The notes beneath the pieces were generated by a model. It ran no database searches, was not told the DNA's origin, and saw nothing but the letters and a program-made list of their open reading frames with translations. A program made the translations under genes and the position numbers. A stretch of DNA of 7,786 bases, taken from NCBI GenBank assembly GCA_964346955.1, contig CAYFWT010000018.1, positions 1 through 7,786 of the forward strand, given 5' to 3'. Shown one piece after another: positions 1-5,915 of the stretch (its first letter is position 1; each line of letters opens with the position of its first letter). This DNA is from CAYFWT01 sp964346955. GTDB lineage: Bacteria; Patescibacteriota; Minisyncoccia; Portnoybacterales; UBA2143.

Positions 1-1
1 A

Positions 2-85
2 GAATATTTAAAAAGAGAATGCAGGGCTGGCGAAATAGTTTTGCTGATGGGAGCAGGGGATGTCTGGAGGTTATCCACAGTGTAA
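2..85 (+). CDS. murC: UDP-N-acetylmuramate--L-alanine ligase, C-terminal end (partial)
   Basis: The second reading frame is open from the window edge to a TAA at 83-85 and gives 27 residues. They include the stretch GEIVLLMGAGDVWRLS, which matches the way MurC proteins end: a buried strand, then a G-A-G-D/N loop near the C-terminus. MurC is the cytoplasmic ATP-dependent ligase that adds L-alanine to UDP-MurNAc, the first peptide step of peptidoglycan synthesis. The rest of the gene lies upstream of the window. A wall-precursor gene fits the mreC-mreD-mrdA genes that follow. The call rests on a short tail, so another Mur ligase cannot be fully excluded. Confidence 0.72.
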   Translation, partial: EYLKRECRAGEIVLLMGAGDVWRLSTV

Positions 86-88
86 TGA

Positions 89-117
89 TTTTCATTTTGG
101 CCAGAGTAGTATATAAT
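89..117 (+). promoter_or_regulatory. sigma70-type promoter for the small membrane protein gene
   Basis: A perfect -10 box TATAAT lies at 112-117. Seventeen bases upstream is TTTTCA (89-94), four of six matches to the -35 consensus. The pair starts four bases after the murC stop. Transcription would begin near 124, giving a 5' leader of about 100 nt before the ATG at 227. This is predicted from sequence only. Confidence 0.6.
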
Positions 118-166
118 AAAAGCAGTCGCCCTGGGAAAGGGTAATAAAAATAAAAATTAAAAAAGA

Positions 167-218
167 AACCGTGTCCAAATCTCGCTCTTTTGCACAAAAG
201 AACGGGACTGGCCGGGTT
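167..218 (+). promoter_or_regulatory. possible structured 5' leader hairpin
   Basis: Nested complementary segments lie just before the start codon at 227: AACC (167-170) with GGTT (215-218), GTCC (173-176) with GGAC (205-208), and CTTTTG (187-192) with CAAAAG (195-200), the last with a two-base gap so the tip pairs would open. Together they could fold into one interrupted stem in the leader RNA. The arms are short and the internal loops uneven. I match it to no known riboswitch class. Confidence 0.22.
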
Positions 219-226
219 AGAAAAAT

Positions 227-478
227 ATGACCTGGGTTTGGATAATAATCATTTTAATTGTGGTGGCTGGCTTAGTCTATTGGCTGAAGTCGAAAGGCAA
301 GAAAGGGGTGAGTTTAATGGAGGGTTCGGAAGCTCCTCCTACTCCTGAGATGCCGGAGACTCCTGTGCCTCCCGAAGTCCCCGAGGTCCCTGAAACTCCC
401 GAAACTCCCGAGATGCCTGAGACTCCCGAGGCACCTGCTGAGACTCCTCCTCCCTCTGACGAAGAAAAGATAATGTAG
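227..478 (+). CDS. small single-pass membrane protein with Pro/Glu/Thr-rich tail (unknown function)
   Basis: This 83-residue protein has one strongly hydrophobic segment at residues 3-19 (WVWIIIILIVVAGLVYW), followed by a basic patch (KSKGKKG, 21-27). A tail from about residue 34 to 76 is made of repeating PE-x and PET-P units such as PEMPETP, PEVPEVP and PETPETP. By the positive-inside rule the tail would be cytoplasmic, with the short N-terminus outside; this is inferred. The end is acidic (SDEEK). The tail DNA is richer in G+C than the surroundings and contains near-repeats of the PEMPETP coding segment. It has its own promoter and terminator, so it is likely a single-gene transcript. No Shine-Dalgarno sequence precedes the ATG. 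I do not recognise a family; similar Pro-rich anchored microproteins occur in many bacteria, and low-complexity tails make homology unreliable. A PPP run near the end may make translation depend on EF-P. Confidence 0.7.
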   Translation: MTWVWIIIILIVVAGLVYWLKSKGKKGVSLMEGSEAPPTPEMPETPVPPEVPEVPETPETPEMPETPEAPAETPPPSDEEKIM

Positions 479-507
479 AAGGATTGCCCTTATCTATATT
501 AGTTATC

Positions 508-520
508 TAAGTAAGTAAGT
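508..520. repeat. short TAAG tandem repeat
   Basis: Thirteen bases made of TAAG repeated three times plus a T lie in the gap between the small membrane protein gene and the terminator. It is a minor simple repeat with no evident function. The rest of the gap at 479-557 shows no gene or clear signal. Confidence 0.5.
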
Positions 521-557
521 CACCAATTAGTAGGTTTGTAATTTGCAGACAAAAGAG

Positions 558-590
558 CTGGCAATTTGTTATAGTTGCCAGTCTTTTTTT
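558..590 (+). terminator. intrinsic (Rho-independent) terminator
   Basis: A perfect 7-bp stem, CTGGCAA (558-564) with TTGCCAG (575-581), encloses a 10-base loop and is followed by TC and seven T residues (584-590). It would end transcription of the Pro-rich small gene about 80-110 bases past its stop. Its T-run runs into the -35 box of the mreC promoter. Confidence 0.82.
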
Positions 591-617
591 GTCATTTAAC
601 AATGGCTGTGTTAGAAT
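589..617 (+). promoter_or_regulatory. strong extended -10 promoter for mreC; predicted leaderless transcript
   Basis: The -35 box TTGTCA (589-594) matches consensus at five of six positions. A 17-bp spacer leads to TAGAAT (612-617), also five of six, preceded by an extended -10 TG (609-610). The usual start point 6-8 bases past the -10 box is about 624-625, and the mreC ATG is at 626. The mRNA would therefore carry almost no leader, consistent with the absence of a ribosome binding site. The -35 shares two T residues with the upstream terminator. Confidence 0.68.
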
Positions 618-625
618 AGATTCTG

Positions 626-1420
626 ATGAAAAAAATCTTTAGTCACCCTCTTACGCTATCTCTATTAATTATTGGCGGACTTATTTTTTTAAATAGTCAG
701 GGTTGGTTAAAGATTCCTAAAGATATCTTTTTCCAATTAACTGCTTCTGGGCAAAGAGTTGCTTACCAAATTTCTTTAAAAATAAATAATTCTATTAACT
801 TCATTAGGTCAGTTAATGACCTTAATCAAGAAAATATTAAACTCGAAGAAGATAATAGAGAGCTTTTAGGTCAGATTGCTCAATTAAAAGAAGTTGTTCG
901 GGAAAATGAATTTCTTCGAAAACAGATAGGTTTATCTAATTTAGAAGAAAGACAGTTAATTTTAGCTAAGGTGATTGGTCAAGATTTTTCTGGTTTAGGA
1001 AAATATTTTTTAATTGACAAAGGAGAGAAAGACGGCGTTAAGAAGAAAGCAGCGGTGATGGTGGCTGGCAATCTTTTGGTTGGTCAGGTTATTGAGGTGA
1101 CTAGTTCTTTTTCAAAGGTTCAATTAATTATAGATTCCAATAGTCGAGTTAATGCTCTTGTCCAGGAATCAGGCATCACCGGCTTAGTCAGAGGAGGTCA
1201 AGGACTAACTTTAATAATCGATTTATTACCTCAAAGGAGGACCATAGAGGTAGGCGAGACAGTGGTTGCTTCTGGTCTAGCTGGGGATTTCCCAGCCGGT
1301 CTACTCATTGGTCAAATCAAAAAAGTTATTTCTTCCGATGTCCAGATTTCTCAGCAGGCTGAAATTAAGCCAGCCGTAGATTTTACCACTCTGGAGAGAG
1401 TTTTTGTATTCAAGGACTAA
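626..1420 (+). CDS. mreC: rod shape-determining protein MreC
   Basis: This 264-residue protein has the standard MreC build. A short cytoplasmic N-terminus is followed by one membrane helix (about residues 8-24), then a coiled coil (about 60-98, rich in Glu, Leu and Asn) and the paired beta-barrel domain. Family signatures include the segments FLIDKGEKDGV, VMVAGNLLVGQV, VQLIIDSNSRVNALV and SGLAGDFPAGLLIGQI, and the closing VDFTTLERVFVF. MreC is a bitopic scaffold outside the cell membrane that binds and activates PBP2 in the elongation machinery. It is the first gene of the probable operon, with its own promoter directly upstream. The last codons (TTC AAG GAC and the T of TAA) coincide with the end of a palindromic repeat element, so the native C-terminus seems to have been replaced by a few residues. 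Translation would start without a Shine-Dalgarno sequence. Confidence 0.95.
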   Translation: MKKIFSHPLTLSLLIIGGLIFLNSQGWLKIPKDIFFQLTASGQRVAYQISLKINNSINFIRSVNDLNQENIKLEEDNRELLGQIAQLKEVVRENEFLRKQIGLSNLEERQLILAKVIGQDFSGLGKYFLIDKGEKDGVKKKAAVMVAGNLLVGQVIEVTSSFSKVQLIIDSNSRVNALVQESGITGLVRGGQGLTLIIDLLPQRRTIEVGETVVASGLAGDFPAGLLIGQIKKVISSDVQISQQAEIKPAVDFTTLERVFVFKD

Positions 1421-1495
1421 TCAGGGACAGTCCCTAGCACGGCGTCCCTCCAAGGACTGTCCCTTAGGGACTGTCCCTGGGGGACAGTCCTTGAA
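1409..1495. repeat. composite palindromic REP-like element between mreC and mreD
   Basis: This 87-bp unit is bounded by a perfect 10-bp inverted repeat, TTCAAGGACT (1409-1418) and AGTCCTTGAA (1486-1495). Inside are AGGGACAGTCCCT (1423-1435), a degenerate copy ending GTCCCT (1444-1449), AAGGACTGTCCCT (1452-1464) and AGGGACTGTCCCT (1466-1478). A perfect 13-bp stem pairs 1451-1463 with 1481-1493 around the 1466-1478 copy. No T-run follows, so it is not a standard terminator. The left end overlaps the mreC stop; the right end touches an in-frame TTG upstream of mreD. The block 1452-1478 recurs exactly at 5870-5896. The architecture resembles REP/BIME repeats, but no transposase is in the window. 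Confidence 0.85.
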
Positions 1496-1510
1496 TTGTT
1501 TCTACATTTC

Positions 1511-1984
1511 ATGAAGTCTCTTTTAATTATTTTGTCTTTATTAGTAGCGGCAATTTTACAGACAACGCTTATTCCCTTCCTGGTTATTCTGGGGGGCGCT
1601 CCTAATTTAGTCTTAGTTTTAGTTTTGCTTTTAGTTATTTTTAAAGGCTTTAGAAAAGTATGGTGGGGAGTTATTTTGGCTGGCCTTTTTTTAGATTTTT
1701 TTTCTGGGTTACCTTTTGGATTAATTAGTTTAGCTCTGATTGCGGCTGCCTGTTTGATTGATTGGTTTAATAAAAATTTTTTTTCAGAGATTAAATTTTG
1801 GATTGCTGCTCTTCTGGTTTTCCTAGGCACTTTGATTTATAATTTCTTTTTATTTAGTTTGGCTGAAATATTTTTGACTAAGACAACGATTGGCTTGAAA
1901 TATTTGTTCATTGAAATAGCTTATAATTTATTGATAACAGTTATATTTTTTTATGGAATTAAAAAAATATTTCGTAAAGAATAA
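1511..1984 (+). CDS. mreD: rod shape-determining protein MreD
   Basis: This is a very hydrophobic protein of 157 residues from the ATG at 1511, close to usual MreD length. It has about five membrane-spanning stretches, a mid-protein GGAPNLVLVLVLLLVIFKG segment, and FLDFFSGLPFGLISL, which resembles the conserved G-x-x-x-D-x-x-x-G-P-x-G motif of MreD. MreD is an integral membrane partner of MreC in the elongation machinery. An in-frame TTG at 1496 would add five residues (MFLHF), but it abuts the repeat element, so I prefer the ATG; neither has a Shine-Dalgarno sequence. The 3' end overlaps the start of mrdA by 32 bases in another frame, which suggests translational coupling. MreD sequences diverge widely, so the call leans partly on position between mreC and mrdA. 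Confidence 0.9.
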   Translation: MKSLLIILSLLVAAILQTTLIPFLVILGGAPNLVLVLVLLLVIFKGFRKVWWGVILAGLFLDFFSGLPFGLISLALIAAACLIDWFNKNFFSEIKFWIAALLVFLGTLIYNFFLFSLAEIFLTKTTIGLKYLFIEIAYNLLITVIFFYGIKKIFRKE

Positions 1985-3914
1985 AGCCAAAGAAAGTATT
2001 GAGACAGAAGAAATTTTCTTGGATGCTGAGGCAATCCATTCTTTAGAAGAAAAAGGGAAAATGGAGCAACCTGTCAAACACCGTAATTTTTTTCTTTTCT
2101 ATGCTTTAATTGTTATTTGTTTATTGGGTTTATTTTTTCGAACTGGCTATCTTCAGGTAATCAAAGGAGAATATTATTGGAATTTAGCCCAGGGCAACAG
2201 ATTGAGGATTTATCCTCTGGTCGCTCCCCGGGGCATTATTTATGACCAAAGGGAGAGGCCTTTAGTCTATAATGTCCCCAATTTTGATTTAGTGGTTAAC
2301 TTAGTTGATTTTTTAGATAATCCTCCCTTGTTTCAGGAAGAAATTTTAGAAAAAATAGCCACCGCCATCGCCAACAATAGGAGTCCTGAAGTAACTGTTC
2401 CATCCCTTAAAGAAGAGCTAAGAGAGAGAATTGAAGAGGCTCACGGGGAAGTTAGCCAATTGGTTTTAATTAAAGGCATTGAGCGTTCTTTGGCTTTAGT
2501 TTTAGAAAGTGCGGTGATTAATTGGCCAGGGTTAAGAATGGAAAGGAATGCTCAACGAGAATATACTCTCGGCCTTTATTTTGCTCATATTTTAGGCTAT
2601 ACTGGTCAGGTTAGCCAAAGTGATTTTGAGGAACATCCTGATTATTTATTAAGCGACCAGATTGGCAAGGCTGGTCTAGAATGTCAATATGAAGATTTAC
2701 TGAAGGGAGAACCTGGTCAGGAACAAATAGAAGTAGACTCCTTAGGCAAAACGCAGAGAATATTAGCCACCAAATTTGCCCAACCGGGCCAGGGTTTAGT
2801 TCTTTTTATTGACCGCGAATTACAAGAGAAACTTTATCAAGTTCTGGAGGAGACGCTTAATAGATTATCTTTCTCTGGGGAAAAGATAGAAAAGGCAACA
2901 GCCATTGCTCTTGATCCTAATAATGGTGGTATTTTGGCTTTGGTGAGTTTACCTAGTTTTAATAATAACCTTTTTGCCCAAGGAATTTCTCAAAGAGAGT
3001 TAGATTCTTTAGAGAATAATCCTAATCAGCCATTTCTTAACCGAGCCCTCGCTGGTCAGTATCCGCCTGGTTCAACGATAAAGCCTCTTATTGCGGCAGC
3101 TGCCCTAGAGGAAGAAATTGCCAAACCTTACCAACAGATTAATTGTCAGGGAAGCTTAAGCGTTCCTAATAAATACAATCCTCAAATAATTTATCATTTC
3201 CTAGATTGGAAAGCTCATGGGGGAGTTGATATAATTGAAGGAATTGCTCAGTCTTGTAATGTTTATTTTTACACGGTGGGGGGTGGCTATGGTCAACGAG
3301 AAGGTTTAGGAATTGACCGAGTTAAAGAATATCTTCAATATTTTGGTTTAAGTCAGACGACTAAGATAGATTTACCTCACGAAGAAATTGGTTTAATTCC
3401 AGATAGAGAATGGAAAGAAAGAGCAAAGCCAAAAGAGGAATGGTATCTTGGTGATACTTATCACGTGGCCATTGGCCAGGGAGATATTTTAACTACTCCC
3501 ATTCAAATGACTTCCGCCATAGCTAGCATTGCCAATGGAGGCATCCTCTATCAGCCTCAGCTGGTGAATAAAATTGTTGATTCAGAAAAGAATACCGTTA
3601 GAGATATTGTTCCTAAAGTTGTTCGAGAAAAATTTATCCAGTCAAAAAATATTAGCTTAGTCCAGGAAGGCATGCGTCAAGCGGTGTTAGCTGGCTCAGC
3701 TCGTGCCTTAGCTGATTTAGGTGTTAAGGTAGCTGGCAAGACAGGAACAGCTCAGTTTGGAAGAGAAGACCAGGCTCATGCTTGGTTTATCGGTTATGCT
3801 CCCTACGAAGACCCTCAAATTGTTTTGACAATTTTAATTGAAGGTGGCGGCCAAGGTCATCAGGCAGCCGTCCCAGTTGCTAAAGAAGTGTTGAAATGGT
3901 ATTTTAGTCAGTAA
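1953..3914 (+). CDS. mrdA: penicillin-binding protein 2 (peptidoglycan D,D-transpeptidase)
   Basis: This 653-residue class B PBP cross-links peptidoglycan during side-wall elongation. From the N-terminus it has a charged cytoplasmic stretch (1-43), one membrane helix (about 45-65), a dimerisation/pedestal domain opening with the family signature APRGIIYDQRERPLVYN, and the transpeptidase domain (about 300-650). The three catalytic motifs are present: S374-T-I-K377 in PPGSTIKP, S434-C-N436, and K596-T-G-T in the segment AGKTGTAQ. The segment GKAGLECQYEDLLKGEPG is typical of PBP2. The ATG lies inside mreD, and the frame extends 32 bases through its end. An in-frame ATG at 2061 (residue 37), just before the membrane helix, is a credible alternative start and would give a shorter cytoplasmic tail and no overlap. 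A rodA partner gene does not follow; greA does. The protein appears intact and active. Confidence 0.95.
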   Translation: MELKKYFVKNKAKESIETEEIFLDAEAIHSLEEKGKMEQPVKHRNFFLFYALIVICLLGLFFRTGYLQVIKGEYYWNLAQGNRLRIYPLVAPRGIIYDQRERPLVYNVPNFDLVVNLVDFLDNPPLFQEEILEKIATAIANNRSPEVTVPSLKEELRERIEEAHGEVSQLVLIKGIERSLALVLESAVINWPGLRMERNAQREYTLGLYFAHILGYTGQVSQSDFEEHPDYLLSDQIGKAGLECQYEDLLKGEPGQEQIEVDSLGKTQRILATKFAQPGQGLVLFIDRELQEKLYQVLEETLNRLSFSGEKIEKATAIALDPNNGGILALVSLPSFNNNLFAQGISQRELDSLENNPNQPFLNRALAGQYPPGSTIKPLIAAAALEEEIAKPYQQINCQGSLSVPNKYNPQIIYHFLDWKAHGGVDIIEGIAQSCNVYFYTVGGGYGQREGLGIDRVKEYLQYFGLSQTTKIDLPHEEIGLIPDREWKERAKPKEEWYLGDTYHVAIGQGDILTTPIQMTSAIASIANGGILYQPQLVNKIVDSEKNTVRDIVPKVVREKFIQSKNISLVQEGMRQAVLAGSARALADLGVKVAGKTGTAQFGREDQAHAWFIGYAPYEDPQIVLTILIEGGGQGHQAAVPVAKEVLKWYFSQ

Positions 3915-3923
3915 ATAGTTAAT

Positions 3924-3945
3924 AGGGACTGTCCTGACAGTTCCT
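3924..3945. repeat. short palindromic repeat copy between mrdA and greA
   Basis: Two 10-bp arms, AGGGACTGTC (3924-3933) and GACAGTTCCT (3936-3945), pair with a single mismatch around a two-base centre. It belongs to the same AGGGACWGTCCCT family as the elements after mreC and lysS but is reduced to one hairpin. It lies in the 44-bp gap between the mrdA stop and the greA ATG. There is no T-run directly after it. Confidence 0.75.
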
Positions 3946-3958
3946 CATCTAACTTTTT

Positions 3959-4450
3959 ATGAAGTATATTAGTCCTGAAGGTTTGGAAAAACTAAAAAAG
4001 GAATTAGAGGAACGGAGAACAGTTAAACGACAGGAAATTGCTCAGCGATTAGAAGAGGCAAAGTCCTTAGGAGATCTATCTGAAAACACTGAATACGCAG
4101 CGGCTAAAGAAGCTCAAGCCTTTAACGAGGGCAGGATTTTAGATTTGGAGGAGATTATTAGAGAAGCGACTTTAATTAAGCCAAGGGGGAAAGAAAAATT
4201 GGGGGAACAGAGAGAGGTTCAATTAGGTTCGGTTATTGAAGTGAAATTAATGAGTGGCCATTTTCCTAAGGGCACTCCTGGGCGGCAGACTTTTATAATT
4301 GTTGGCTCTCAAGAAGTTGACCCCGCTCAAGGTAAAATTTCTAATGAGTCACCACTTGGTCAAGCCTTTTTGGGGCATCGAATCGGTGATATAATTGAGT
4401 TAGAGACACCCAAAGGGAAGGTGAAGTATAAAATAGTTAATATTAAATAA
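3959..4450 (+). CDS. greA: transcription elongation factor GreA
   Basis: This 163-residue protein has the normal GreA length and two-part build. The N-terminal coiled coil (about 1-75) carries the tip motif GDLSENTEYAAAKE, with the acidic residues D39 and E42 that hold the catalytic magnesium in the RNA polymerase secondary channel. The C-terminal FKBP-like domain (about 85-163) includes SPLGQAFLGHRIGDIIE and a final beta strand. GreA restarts backtracked RNA polymerase by stimulating cleavage of the nascent RNA 3' end. No Shine-Dalgarno sequence is seen before the ATG, where the upstream bases are CTAACTTTTT. lysS follows after 12 bases, and a greA-lysS pair is common in bacteria. Confidence 0.96.
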   Translation: MKYISPEGLEKLKKELEERRTVKRQEIAQRLEEAKSLGDLSENTEYAAAKEAQAFNEGRILDLEEIIREATLIKPRGKEKLGEQREVQLGSVIEVKLMSGHFPKGTPGRQTFIIVGSQEVDPAQGKISNESPLGQAFLGHRIGDIIELETPKGKVKYKIVNIK

Positions 4451-4462
4451 ATTTAATTTATT

Positions 4463-5854
4463 GTGTCTTCTATTCAATCAATCAGACAAGCTAGATTAAA
4501 AAAATTAGAAAACCTTCGCCAGAAAGGTCTTAATCCCTATCCGGCCCAAGTCAATCGAACCCATACTTTAGAAGAGGTGATTGATGATTTTAAGCAATTA
4601 ATGGCTAAAGGCAAAGAGGAGATTTTAGTTGGTCGTTTGCGAACTATTCGAGAACACGGCGGTTCTACTTTCGCTCATCTCGAAGATGGCTCAGCTAAAT
4701 TACAGATTTACTTCAAGCGAGATGAATTAGGTGAGAAAAAATATAAATTTTTTCAAGATAATTTTGACATGGGTGACTTTATTGAAGCCAGGGGGACGTT
4801 CTTTTTGACTAAAAAAGGGGAGAAGACCCTTCTGGTTAAGGATTACCGAATCCTGAGTAAAAGTTTGTCTGCTTTGCCAGAGAAATGGCACGGCCTTAAG
4901 GATATTGAGGAGAGATTTCGAAAAAGGTATTTAGATTTGGTTATGAATAAAAAGGTCAAGGATAAGTTTTTGGCTCGCAGTCAGATTATCAACTTAGTTA
5001 GAGAATTTTTAGAAAAAAGAAGTTTTGTTGAGGTAGAGACACCAGTTTTGCAGACAATTCCTGGCGGAGCTTTAGCGAGACCATTTAAAACCCATCACCA
5101 TGCTCTAGATTTAGATTTATATCTCAGGATTGCTCCCGAGCTTTATTTAAAAAGATTGCTCATTGGTGGCTTAGAAAAGGTTTATGAAATTGGCCGCTGT
5201 TTTAGAAACGAAGGACTTGATGCGACTCATAATCCTGATTTTACTATGCTGGAATTTTATTGGGCTTACGCTGATTATCAGGATTTAATGAAACTGACTG
5301 AAGAGATGCTTGACTATATTCTCACAAATCACAAACTACAAAGCACAAATCCCAAACAAAACACAAAACACAAAGCACAAACTATTAATTATCAGGGGAA
5401 GGAGATTGATTTTAAGAGGCCTTGGCAGAGAATTGAGTTTTTAAAATTAGGTAAAAATGAAGAAGAAGTTAAAGAGGCCTTTAAGAAATTAATTCAGCCG
5501 ACTTTTATTGTTCACCATCCAATTGAGGCATCGCCTTTAGCTAAACAATTAGACGAAGACCCAACTAAGGCGGCTCGCTTTCAATTGGTGGTCGGTGGTT
5601 TAGAAATAGTTAATGCTTTTTCTGAGCTAAATGACCCTCTAGAGCAAGATAAGCGATTTAAAGAGCAAGAGAAAATTCGTCAAAAAGGGGATGAAGAGGC
5701 TCAGAGGCATGATAAAGATTTTATTGAAGCCTTGGAATATGGCCTGCCACCAGCCGCTGGCTTTGGTCTGGGCCTGGACCGTTTAGTGGCTCTTTTGACT
5801 GATTCCCATAGCTTAAGAGAGGTAATCTTATTTCCCTTAATGAGACCTCGCTAA
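4463..5854 (+). CDS. lysS: lysyl-tRNA synthetase, class II
   Basis: This 463-residue protein attaches lysine to tRNA(Lys). An N-terminal helix leads to the OB-fold anticodon-binding domain (about 50-135), then the class II catalytic core. Motif 1 surrounds FVEVETPVLQ with the following IPGGALARPFKTHHHALDLD. Motif 2 is FRNEGLDATHNPDFTMLEFY from residue 247, and motif 3 is GFGLGLDRLVALL from residue 433. The start is a GTG 12 bases after greA, with no Shine-Dalgarno sequence. Two oddities lie between motifs 2 and 3. Residues 287-307 (TNHKLQ...HKAQT) come from an A/C-rich repeat tract. The stretch between PWQRIEF and LIQPTF is 16 residues, against about 54 in E. coli LysS as I recall it. Catalytic residues are kept, so the enzyme is probably functional. 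Confidence 0.95.
   Translation: MSSIQSIRQARLKKLENLRQKGLNPYPAQVNRTHTLEEVIDDFKQLMAKGKEEILVGRLRTIREHGGSTFAHLEDGSAKLQIYFKRDELGEKKYKFFQDNFDMGDFIEARGTFFLTKKGEKTLLVKDYRILSKSLSALPEKWHGLKDIEERFRKRYLDLVMNKKVKDKFLARSQIINLVREFLEKRSFVEVETPVLQTIPGGALARPFKTHHHALDLDLYLRIAPELYLKRLLIGGLEKVYEIGRCFRNEGLDATHNPDFTMLEFYWAYADYQDLMKLTEEMLDYILTNHKLQSTNPKQNTKHKAQTINYQGKEIDFKRPWQRIEFLKLGKNEEEVKEAFKKLIQPTFIVHHPIEASPLAKQLDEDPTKAARFQLVVGGLEIVNAFSELNDPLEQDKRFKEQEKIRQKGDEEAQRHDKDFIEALEYGLPPAAGFGLGLDRLVALLTDSHSLREVILFPLMRPR
5323..5383 (+). repeat. A/C-rich degenerate heptamer tract translated within lysS
   Basis: Fifty-five of these 61 bases are A or C on the coding strand; there are two G and four T. The tract is built from imperfect heptamers of the form NNACAAA (TCACAAA, CTACAAA, GCACAAA, TCCCAAA and so on). 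It is read in frame as the Asn/Lys/Gln/Thr-rich LysS segment 287-307, at a position where other LysS proteins have a short loop before the Y-x-G-K-x-I-D-F strand. The composition is unlike the rest of the gene. I recall similar A/C-rich tracts from CPR intergenic regions; that is unverified. Confidence 0.7.
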
Positions 5855-5856
5855 CC

Positions 5857-5913
5857 AGGGACAGTCCTTAAGGACTGTCCCTTAGGGACTGTCCCTAAAA
5901 TACCGTCCTTGAA
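5857..5913. repeat. composite palindromic REP-like element between lysS and the HD hydrolase gene
   Basis: A perfect 26-bp palindrome spans 5857-5882, made of AGGGACAGTCCTT followed by its exact reverse complement. A second copy, AGGGACTGTCCCT, lies at 5884-5896, and a trailing half site GTCCTTGAA at 5905-5913, the same right end as the mreC/mreD element. Positions 5870-5896 are identical to 1452-1478. The element fills nearly the whole 61-bp gap and ends two bases before the next ATG. AAAATACC follows the hairpin instead of a T-run, so it is unlikely to be an intrinsic terminator. Confidence 0.87.
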
Positions 5914-5915
5914 CT

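Noticed and set aside
86..226. Known riboswitch or T-box in the leader of the small gene
   Set aside because: No conserved core motif is visible; only short complementary arms are present.
1409..1495. CRISPR array or intrinsic terminator
   Set aside because: Units are palindromic, irregularly spaced and only 13 bp with no unique spacers. No T-run follows the hairpins, and downstream genes have no new promoter.
1417..1830. Minus-strand ORF opposite mreD
   Set aside because: Its Lys/Arg-rich product is the mirror of a hydrophobic membrane gene plus the repeat element. It has no family features, and mreD on the + strand explains the region.
5857..5913. Operator for a dimeric regulator
   Set aside because: A 13-bp palindrome would suit a repressor, but the copies are clustered, degenerate and placed between cistrons far from any visible promoter, which fits repeats better. 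It is not fully excluded.
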